Source: G965279335 sp965279285 | Lineage (GTDB): Bacteria > Pseudomonadota > Gammaproteobacteria > DSM-16500 | Reading direction: 5' to 3' | NCBI GenBank assembly: GCA_965279285.1 | Contig: OZ257148.1 | Location: forward strand, 1,798,001 to 1,862,000 | Length of the DNA stretch: 64,000 bases | Shown here: positions 7,388 through 15,900 of the stretch, piece after piece | Layout of the letters: every line of letters begins with the position of its first letter | Position numbering within the stretch: the stretch's first letter is position 1 | The notes under the pieces: generated by a model | Seen by the model: only the letters and a program-made list of their open reading frames with translations | What the model was told of the DNA's origin: nothing | Databases searched by the model: none | Position numbers and translations under genes: made by a program

Positions 7388-8422
7388 GTGAAAAAGCTCT
7401 TTTTCATGCTTGTTTTAGCTCTATCTTTTCAGTCGTGCTGCTTAGCGTATGAAAATGTCTTTTATATTTTACACGAAAAATCAGTGATTCCTGTTATTTC
7501 TGCTCATAGTCAACATATTCCTATTATTATTGCTCAAGCGTATTACATTAATAACATGGGTGATGTATTAGGAGAGATTGACCCTGAAATAATTGAATTA
7601 AGTAAAAAAAAATCGATCAAACTGATGGCCTTGATAACGAATGTAAAATTTGATGATAAAGCGGTACATGAATTTTTACAAAATGAAGCCGCACAAAAAA
7701 AGACATTGACTGCACTTGTTGAGCTAAGTAAAAAAAATCATTTACATGGTGTGCAATTTGATCTTGAAATGGTGCACATCATTGATAGAGATGCTTTAAC
7801 ACATTTTTATCAGCTTGCTGCTAATTTATTGCATAAAAATAATCTTGTAGTCAGTTTTGCAGTAGCACCCGTTTTGATGGATAAGCAATTTTCATCTTTA
7901 TATTTAGAAAGATTATACAAAATATGGCAAGGTGCTTATGATTTAGAAAAGTTAGCACCTCTTGCAGATTTTATTACCGTGATGGCTTATGACCAGCATG
8001 GTGAGGGGACGATTCCAGGGCCTATTGCAAGTGTTGTTTGGGATGAAAAAGTGATTAAATATGCGCTTACATTTATTCCGGCAAAAAAATTATCATTGGG
8101 AATTCCTACGTATTCAGGGTTTTGGTACATGAGCTTTAACCCTAAGAAAAAAAGAACGATTATTCATTATGATGCTATTGGCTATGATGTTCTACAAAAT
8201 ATAATTAAAAAAAATCAGCCACTCATTTTTTGGGATAAGATAAATAACATTAATTTTGCTTTGTTTGAAAAAAATGGGTTAAATAAATATCTTTTTATTG
8301 AAGATGAAAAATCATTTAAAGCAAAATTATTTTTAGTCAAAAAATATCATTTACGTGGAATATCTGTATTTCGTTTGGGGATAGAAAATCCTGCCATTTG
8401 GCAAGCTATTGAGGGTCGGTAA
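7388..8422 (+). CDS. GH18-like (chitinase / spore-germination type) secreted protein
   Basis: A 344-residue protein with a signal peptide (about residues 1-20) and a TIM-barrel of the glycoside hydrolase 18 type. The catalytic motif DxxDxDxE reads H120-G-V-Q-F-D125-L-E127: the proton-donor Glu and its neighbouring Asp are kept, but the first two Asp are replaced by His and Gln. A later ITVMAYDQHGEGTIPGP segment is the conserved beta-6 region, and RGISVFRLGIENPAIW closes the barrel. It probably cleaves or binds an N-acetylhexosamine polymer outside the cytoplasm; reduced activity is possible. Start is GTG with GGAG upstream. The exchanger gene follows after four bases, which suggests an operon. 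Confidence 0.75.
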   Translation: MKKLFFMLVLALSFQSCCLAYENVFYILHEKSVIPVISAHSQHIPIIIAQAYYINNMGDVLGEIDPEIIELSKKKSIKLMALITNVKFDDKAVHEFLQNEAAQKKTLTALVELSKKNHLHGVQFDLEMVHIIDRDALTHFYQLAANLLHKNNLVVSFAVAPVLMDKQFSSLYLERLYKIWQGAYDLEKLAPLADFITVMAYDQHGEGTIPGPIASVVWDEKVIKYALTFIPAKKLSLGIPTYSGFWYMSFNPKKKRTIIHYDAIGYDVLQNIIKKNQPLIFWDKINNINFALFEKNGLNKYLFIEDEKSFKAKLFLVKKYHLRGISVFRLGIENPAIWQAIEGR

Positions 8423-8426
8423 GCTT

Positions 8427-9431
8427 ATGTTTTTCATGATAATGAGTTTGGTATTAATGATAGTTGTTATATTGATTGCTTCGCAGATTTTTTCTAATGC
8501 GCTGGAATATGTTGGTCATCAACTCGGTGTTTCAAGTGGCGTTACGGGTTCTATATTTGCAGCTGTTGCAACAGCATTGCCAGAAACTATGGTACCGATA
8601 TTAGCGGTTATTGTGGGAACAGCTAATGCGCAAGTCAATGAAGAGGTGAGTGTGGGTGCAATATTAGGTGCGCCCTTGATGTTGTCTACTTTATCAATTT
8701 TTATTATGGCTTTTTCTGTGCTTAAAAAACGGGGAATTCAAGGGAGAGTTATGCCAGAAAAAACGGGATATGTGCGAGATATTAACTTTTTTTTAATTGC
8801 TTTTAGTTTGGCAGCTGTTGCGATGTTTGTTCCTCATGTTGTGCGTATTGGTCTCAGTATTTGTTTGGTTAGCTTATATATTATTTATCTTTATATTACC
8901 TTAAAAGCCTCAAAAAAATTAGTGAATGAAGGTCATGAGATGATATTGACTGAGCCACTGATATTAACAAAAACGGGTTTACAATTGAGTACTTTTCTTG
9001 TTGTTTTGCAATTAGTCGTCGGTTTGTTTTTATTATTAGTCGGTGCTAAAGGTTTTATTGATAGCGTGGAACAAGTTTCTGAAGCCATTGGAATTTCAGC
9101 GTTACTTTTGTCATTACTTATTATTCCGTTAGCAACAGAGTTGCCAGAAAAAGTAAATAGCGTCTTATGGATAAGAAAAAATAAAGATACTTTAGCTGTT
9201 GGAAATATTACGGGTGCGATGGTATTTCAAGGGACATTATTGCCGGCATTAGGAATATTACTAACGCCATGGCAGCCCACTAAAATTGTTTTAACTGGGG
9301 TGTTGATTACTCTTGCTGCATCAGTATGGCTTAGAGTTAATGCAAATGTCAGTGGAGTAAAGATCGGCGCTTTTTTTGTGAATGGGGGGCTTTACTTGCT
9401 TTATCTCTTGTTGATGTTGCCGTTTGTTTAG
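8427..9431 (+). CDS. Sodium/calcium exchanger family (CaCA) membrane protein
   Basis: A 334-residue inner-membrane antiporter with about ten membrane helices in two homologous halves. The first alpha repeat is VTGSIFAAVATALPET and the second is LLIIPLATELPEKVNS, each with the glutamate needed for cation binding. The halves are linked by a polar loop (about residues 95-115). It probably exchanges Ca2+ or another divalent cation for Na+ or H+. The frame is open from TTG at 8409, inside the previous gene. The ATG at 8427 is preferred because GAGGGTCGG lies just before it and it leaves four bases after the upstream stop codon. Confidence 0.85.
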   Translation: MFFMIMSLVLMIVVILIASQIFSNALEYVGHQLGVSSGVTGSIFAAVATALPETMVPILAVIVGTANAQVNEEVSVGAILGAPLMLSTLSIFIMAFSVLKKRGIQGRVMPEKTGYVRDINFFLIAFSLAAVAMFVPHVVRIGLSICLVSLYIIYLYITLKASKKLVNEGHEMILTEPLILTKTGLQLSTFLVVLQLVVGLFLLLVGAKGFIDSVEQVSEAIGISALLLSLLIIPLATELPEKVNSVLWIRKNKDTLAVGNITGAMVFQGTLLPALGILLTPWQPTKIVLTGVLITLAASVWLRVNANVSGVKIGAFFVNGGLYLLYLLLMLPFV

Positions 9432-9469
9432 TTGATCTAGACATGTTGCTGAGTAGCTACCTTCGGGCA

Positions 9470-9625
9470 GTAACTACTTAGCAGCTAGAAAGTTTGGTGG
9501 GCACGCTGCGCTTTGCCCACCCTACATTTTTATAATTTATTTTTGTAATTTCTTGATTCTAATGTTTTTGTAGGGTGGGCAAAGCGCAGCGTGCCCACCA
9601 AACTTTCTAGCTGCTGAATAGTTAC
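9470..9625. repeat. Best-preserved full-length palindromic repeat pair
   Basis: The arms run 9470-9526 and 9569-9625 and match as inverted repeats over about 56 bp with two mismatches. They include the outer GTAACTACTTAGCAGCTAG flank as well as the GTTTGGTGGGC core. The 42-base loop is A/T-rich. This copy defines the full element. The rest of the 412-base gap (9432-9844) holds another partial flank near 9455-9475 and no gene I can support; a short reverse frame there is an artefact of the repeat. Confidence 0.9.
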
Positions 9626-9844
9626 TTCGAGCAAACTAATTTGCTTATATTGTTGAATTTTAAAGAATTTTATTTTTTTCTCTCCTAACATTTCCTTAAG
9701 TTTTGATCTATACAATAAGCAGCAAGGTATCTAATTGCTTAGCTTATAAAGCGCTGGCATTAAAGTAGCGATTAGTATAAACTCTACACAGCAGTGTGTG
9801 GGGTGATAATTTTTAGGCAGACTTTTTAATAGGTAGATTTTATC

Positions 9845-12655
9845 ATGAGAATAACAGGCCGTGACTTTATCAAAAATATACCCACTCCCTCAGAATCTAC
9901 ACCTGTTAAGGATATTAAATCGAGCTCTGATGTAAAGCCTGATTCAAAAAAAACTTTGGCACCTAAACTAAATCCTGTTAGCTTACGCTCTATTTGTCCA
10001 CCTTTTGAAACACCGCCAGCTAGAAATCCAAAAAGAGTTAATTCTACAGTATCTACGCCTGCTCATACTCAAGCTATTGTTAATAAAAATAGAGGCGGGA
10101 ATCGCGTAGTTTCAGATTTAAAAAGATTAGGAAATGCTGTTATAAAAAACACAAGAAATATAGTCGAATGGGCTATGGACAATACTCATGATGTTTTATC
10201 TGTAACTCCAGACCAAACAAGTGCCGTTCAAACTTCAGTACCAACTCCTCCTGCATTAGGGTTTGCGAGTTTAGGTATGCCTTCAGATAGCACAGTAGTA
10301 GAAGTAGCAAGCGAAATACAAGATCTTTTAAATAGTGTCGTTCCACGTATTGACTTCGACCCTAAACAAGAATTTTCAAACATAGGGAGTGTTATATTAA
10401 CTGATATAACAGAAACAGGAAGTGGTATAAAAGAAATTACAGGATATGCGGTAGATAATGCTAGAAGTGTTTCAAGATCAATTGCAACGTCTGTTCTAAC
10501 AGCAGCTGAAAATGCAAGTGATGCTCTAGTTGCAAATGTTGTAGAGGCAGTTGCACTTAACTCAAGTTTTATGTCTGACCCAAAAGCAGCTTCTATTAGT
10601 TTACGTTCTCTTATTCCACTTTATGAAGCACTTAAAAGAAAGACTGCTACGCCTGCAAGACAAGGTAATAATCCAAAAATCGTGCTGCCAGTGACACCGG
10701 TTCAGTTAAATAGTACTCAACCTTCGATTGATAAAAAATTAACAGAAACAAAGCTACTGGTGCCATCTACGCCTGTAGAGGTAGAGCCGTCGTTGTCTAC
10801 AGATGAATTAGTTAAACTTATTAAAGAGAGAACTAAAGGTTTTGTTGATGTTTTAGTAAAAACAAAAACACTTTTGCAAGATATGCATGATAAAAGCGGT
10901 GCTCAGTATTATTCAAATAATTTTATTTATTATGCCGTTGATGATGCGGATGAAAAAAAATATATAGATTTTGTAGAGCAATTGACAACAATGCAGGAAG
11001 ATTTAAGTAGTCAGCTAGTTCAGAATGATAAGAAGAGGGCTGGTCAAATTCAGACAATAACTAGACAAAAGAACAATATTGCTAAATTAAGAAAAAGAAT
11101 CACTGCTGAAATTCTTGCGTGGCAACAACGTGAATTAGAAGATTATCAGGTTGCTTTAAAAAAATATAACAAGGGGGCTGCTACTTTTCGTGGCCATGTG
11201 CTAGACAAACCAACTCGTTTTTTTCCTAATCAATTTAAAGAAAAAGATCTTTTAAATTATTCTGAGAGTGAATTAGAAAGTATTGTTGAAAAAATTAATG
11301 CTTCGCAATTAACAGATTATTTTAAAACATATCAACAAACAATCCAGATGACTAATGCTTTCAAAGCAAATGAGCGCAGGCATTTTGACCCAAAAATACT
11401 AAAGCAAGATTTCGAACAAAAGTTTGCTAATCTTATTGCTGATTCTAACAGTTTGAGTGAACGATATAGAACGAGTAAAAACATAGTAGAACAAAAATCA
11501 ATTGAAGCTTATAAAAAAATCCAAGATGACTTAGATTTGTTAAACAGTGAGCTAAGTAAAGAAACTAAGCCAAAAGATGATAATGTAAAAGATCTTGAAA
11601 AAATATATGAAAAAAAAGTAAAAGAGTTTAAGCGGTTAAAGTCATCAGTTAGCTCTGCATTACAAAAAAGGATGGAAATCCCCGAGATTATTGCTAGCGA
11701 TCAACAAGAAAAAAATCCAATGGCGGATGGAGCGCAAGATTTAAAGCATACTATCGTGGAAAGCAATACTCAGAAAAAGATGTGGAGTGATGAAGTGTTA
11801 AGCTCTACTCAGTATGCTCCTGCTAAAGAAGAGAAAGGTATCTATTCTAGTGTTAAGTTGCAAAAAGAGTCTTCTGAACTAGAAAAGGAAGAAGAAAACG
11901 ATTATTTAGAACAAGACGAATCAAATGGTAATCCTTTTGCTGAAAAAATAGAACAGCCTAAAAGCCAGCTTTGTCTGTGGGATGAAAAAAGAGTATTGCT
12001 TGATAAGCAATTTATGGCAGTAACAAATACATATGGCTTAGAAATAAATGCGGAATCTTTAGCGCAAGGCCGTCCATTAGAGCAGGAGGCTAAAGAAAAT
12101 GTTGCTGAGCGCTTAGCAAGTGCTGTTGGCTTCATATATAAAATACAATGCAGTACCAAAGAAGCAATTAAATTAAGCTCTCGGATTGCAAAACTTGATT
12201 TAGAAAGTAATAAATACCAAGAGCGATTAAAGCGTGAGGAGAAAAAATTAGTTGCTGAGAAACTAGCAAGCATTGAAACTAAGAAAAAAATCCGAAAAAA
12301 TTTATTTGATTTTTTAAAAGAGCATACCGAAAAGAGTGATTATTGGCATGACCAAATTCATTGGTTTTGGGGCAGTAATGCAAAAGTAAAAGGAATATCT
12401 GTTCCAACAGGTATAGCTCAAATGAATGCAGATTTGAGTAAAGAAACAAAAGAGAATGAAGATGTATTAAAAAAGTTAAACAAATTGGGACAAATTGCAG
12501 ATGCTAGCTATCACAGAGGCAATGGTTTCTTTGCAACACGCTCAAAAGCAACGAGTGCTTTTTATAATGTTGTGCGTGAGTTAAATAATAAAGAGAAAGA
12601 TGATTTAACAACTGCCTATTGCGAAGACGTAATGACGAGAATTAGACGTATTTAA
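9845..12655 (+). CDS. Large coiled-coil protein, candidate secreted effector
   Basis: A 936-residue hydrophilic protein with no signal peptide and no domain I recognise. Residues 1-130 are Pro/Ser/Thr/Lys-rich and look disordered. About 150-250 is a small-residue-rich helical stretch. About 310-640 and 740-830 are Lys/Glu/Gln-rich with heptad-like coiled-coil character. A short motif occurs twice: SLRSICPPFE (about residue 48) and SLRSLIPLYE (about 252), each followed by a TPAR-type sequence. Size, composition and isolation between repeat loci resemble type IV effectors of Legionellales, but no secretion signal can be proven by eye. The ribosome site is weak. Confidence 0.6.
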   Translation: MRITGRDFIKNIPTPSESTPVKDIKSSSDVKPDSKKTLAPKLNPVSLRSICPPFETPPARNPKRVNSTVSTPAHTQAIVNKNRGGNRVVSDLKRLGNAVIKNTRNIVEWAMDNTHDVLSVTPDQTSAVQTSVPTPPALGFASLGMPSDSTVVEVASEIQDLLNSVVPRIDFDPKQEFSNIGSVILTDITETGSGIKEITGYAVDNARSVSRSIATSVLTAAENASDALVANVVEAVALNSSFMSDPKAASISLRSLIPLYEALKRKTATPARQGNNPKIVLPVTPVQLNSTQPSIDKKLTETKLLVPSTPVEVEPSLSTDELVKLIKERTKGFVDVLVKTKTLLQDMHDKSGAQYYSNNFIYYAVDDADEKKYIDFVEQLTTMQEDLSSQLVQNDKKRAGQIQTITRQKNNIAKLRKRITAEILAWQQRELEDYQVALKKYNKGAATFRGHVLDKPTRFFPNQFKEKDLLNYSESELESIVEKINASQLTDYFKTYQQTIQMTNAFKANERRHFDPKILKQDFEQKFANLIADSNSLSERYRTSKNIVEQKSIEAYKKIQDDLDLLNSELSKETKPKDDNVKDLEKIYEKKVKEFKRLKSSVSSALQKRMEIPEIIASDQQEKNPMADGAQDLKHTIVESNTQKKMWSDEVLSSTQYAPAKEEKGIYSSVKLQKESSELEKEEENDYLEQDESNGNPFAEKIEQPKSQLCLWDEKRVLLDKQFMAVTNTYGLEINAESLAQGRPLEQEAKENVAERLASAVGFIYKIQCSTKEAIKLSSRIAKLDLESNKYQERLKREEKKLVAEKLASIETKKKIRKNLFDFLKEHTEKSDYWHDQIHWFWGSNAKVKGISVPTGIAQMNADLSKETKENEDVLKKLNKLGQIADASYHRGNGFFATRSKATSAFYNVVRELNNKEKDDLTTAYCEDVMTRIRRI

Positions 12656-12719
12656 GCCCAGCGTCCGTTTGCTTCTAGCTGGCATGGTATCCAGGGTCAG
12701 CTGTAGGTAGACAACGTTT

Positions 12720-12879
12720 TGTAGGGTGGGCAAAGCGCAGCGTGCCCACCGTTCAATGGTGCACCATGCTTGGCGCACACTTAAACCGCCGTATATAGAT
12801 GGTTCTTTTGGTTCAGCGGTTGACTGTGGTGTTGTAAATGGTTTGAACGGTGGGCACGCTGCGCTTTGCCCACCCTACA
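12720..12879. repeat. Palindromic repeat pair in reversed arrangement, with group II intron-like fragments in the loop
   Basis: Arms 12720-12756 and 12843-12879 form a perfect inverted repeat of about 37 bp, extended by GTTCAA/TTGAAC. The arm order is inside-out compared with the other loci. The loop contains a near-copy of the intron's 5' end in reverse orientation (TGCACCATGCTTGGCGCAC, 12762-12780, one mismatch). It overlaps a 16-base exact match to the intron's domain V start (ACTTAAACCGCCGTAT, 12779-12794). The rest of 12656-12913 holds another hairpin-type motif (GCTTCTAGCTGGCAT, 12671-12685) and no gene. Confidence 0.8.
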
Positions 12880-12913
12880 AAACTAGAAGCAGGCTGGTAT
12901 GACAAATCTATTT

Positions 12914-15900
12914 TCACTCCTTCACTCCAATACTACTCACCGCACTATGCGCATTAATTAAAGGATTATACATCGACTCAGCAAACACAGCTGGTACCGT
13001 GTATTTGCCTTGGTTAATCGCTTTAATCCGATAAACTATTTCTTTAGTCGAGGGTGTGACTGAGCTGAAAAAGACAACTCGATCTTCGCGCGCCTCTGCA
13101 GAATCAACATTATTATTCATCACGCTATCATTAACAACTTCAAATCCACCCGGCAACAGATCAACAATCGCAATATTATTTAAATCCTCATCTTTTAATG
13201 AGCGGACTTGAATATGAACTTCAATCTCATCACCTAATGTCGCATGATCAATAATGTTTCCTTGTAAATCATGATACTCGCGATAAACTTCCATATTATT
13301 TTTAACCGCTGACGTAGGAAGTTGCTTATCAAACCCAGATTCTAAGATTTGATAAAAATACGTTTGTTTGCTTGGGTTGTGAATACTGATTTTTTTAGTC
13401 AACACATTAAGATTTATTTTTAAATAATGGTTGGCCAGCGTTGTTGGCGTTTTGGTTTCATTATTAGTAAAAATTTCACTTATAGACAATGGATTATCAT
13501 TTCTCTTTTTAGCTAAATCACCATAAGCACTGAGAGCTAAGCTAGCATAACTAGAAAAAATAGTATTTATTGCACCATTATTCATTGCATCAACTAAAGA
13601 TAAAGCAATAAGCTCGCCTTTTTTAGTTAATAAATCAGGGAAGTGTAATGCTAACAAATAAAGATACTGTGCATCAGCATTATCTGTTGTATAAAAGTCA
13701 GAGGGTTCTTTTAGTTGGGCATGTGGTTGATAATATTCAATAAGCTGCTTAGCGATATTTTCATTTTTTAACAGTTGGTATGTTGCTGCTAAGTAGGCCC
13801 CAATAATATCTTGATGCCAAGTTTGTTTTTTATCTTGGTCTAAGTAAACTTGTAAATGCGTTAAATAATTTGTAGTCACAATTTCATTGCGCGTTAAAAT
13901 ATAAATTGCATAAGCTTGAATACGAGCTTGATTTAAGTCAGTCACATCATGTTGGGCTAATTCTTTGAGATAGCTGATCCCAGCAAGAAACACATCATTG
14001 GGTACAGGATAGTTATGTGCTTTTGCTTCAGTTAAAAAATGCATTGCATAAACAGAAGCGAATTCATTACTAGGATAATCTCCCACCTCCGGCCAATAAC
14101 TGAATCCACCACTCGACATTTGACGTTGCGCTATCAGTTGAATAGTTTCATTTATTTTATGGGTAGCTATTATTTTATCATCAATCAACTCTGGATTATT
14201 TATAAGCGCCATTAATGGAAAAGCTTTACTGACTAATTGCTCTGTACAACCATAAGGAAAATTGTCTAAATAACGTTGTAAACCTAGCAGCAATACCAGA
14301 GGACTACTAGAGGCGACAGCTGTAACTTTGCGATATTCTGGATACACTATGCGCGTCAGAGCGAATTTTTTTTCTGCGTCTTGACTAGTTCCACTTACTA
14401 GGGTGGTGGAAAAGTTATTCGCTGGGCGGACACTCAACGTTGAGCTCATTCTTCGTGATTTATTGCCCAGACTTGCAATAAAATCAATTCGAGCTGTATC
14501 AAGAAAGTCTTTGGCGCGAATTTTATAGCTGACCGATTTTTCTTGATTTTCACTGATATTAATAGTTTGTTTTGTATTGCTTATTATTTCTAGCTGCGGT
14601 GTTGCGCTAATTTCCACAGTAATATTGGCATTATTTCCAGAGCCTTTTACATTATTAGCTATGCTAGCAGTGACTTGAAATTCATCACCCGGTGCAACAA
14701 ACGTAGGGACATTAGGGTTGATGACAAAATCACCTTTGACGATAGATTTTTTTTCAGCAGCACCAACTGCATCAGGTGCAACAGCAACTGCCATTACGCG
14801 TAAAGTACCATTAAAATAATCAGGTAATGGATAAACAAGTTGGCGTTCAACTGTATCAGTATCCACAATACCTGACCAATAAACTACAGGTAAGTCAGTT
14901 TTCCGTTTAAATGGATTAATATGGCTGCGTAAAGCATCAGCACTTCCATCACCACCGACAGCAGATAATTCACGCGCTTGAATATATTTTGGTAAAATTT
15001 GGTCGACTGTTTGTTGAGTTATGACTTCCAAAGCATGTTTTTGAAAAAAGTAAGCTAATGGATCAGGTGTTTTATAATCAGCAACTTGCAGAATTCCTTC
15101 ATCAACAGCAAAGATAATTATTTTTCCTGGCTTGTCACTTTTATATTTAATAATAAAAGGTTCACCTGGTTGCGCAAGGTCTGGCGTGGTTAAATTAATT
15201 TTTATTGCTTGATTGCTATGATTTATACTAAAGGGTGCAATACTATAGCTGAGTGGGCTTACAAAAATTTCTGGTGAATCCCAGTTGCGAACAAAAGCAA
15301 CATTGATATAGCCATTACCTTTAAAATCTTTTGGAACGCGAATTTTTTGCACGGAGCTCATCGTGTTGGTTTTAAACCATTGTGTTGCATAGACTTTGTC
15401 ACGTTCAATTGTAATTAAACCACCGCCAGTATAGGGAGCGGTAATTTGTAATTCAATTTCTTCACCGGGCACGTATTCAGTTTTATTTAATTTTATCGCT
15501 AATTCTGCATTTTTACTCAGTGATAGTTGACTAGTGCCCGCCACGGTAAATTTAAAACGACTTAATTCAGTATTGTTTTGATCTAAAATCGTAACAATAA
15601 AATCACCCGTTTGTTGAGTTGGTAAAACATAATCACTATTCGTTTGGCTGATGCTCAATGGCGTTGTACTAAGAATATTATTTTTAACGAGTGATTTATA
15701 TTGAAAAGTACCATCATTATTTTTTACTAAGGTTGACACAGTTTGTAATTCAGCAATTTGAATTTTTAAGTTATTAACTGCAATAAGTTTAAGTTGAGGA
15801 TTTACCGCAATTAAATTCACTTTGCGCTGATCATGCTGTTTAATATAACTTAAATTACCATCGGGTTTATAACCAATGAAATAATCAAGCGGACTAATTA

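Noticed and set aside
9530..9715. 61-residue reverse frame
   Set aside because: It translates a repeat arm and its flank; start and composition are not gene-like.
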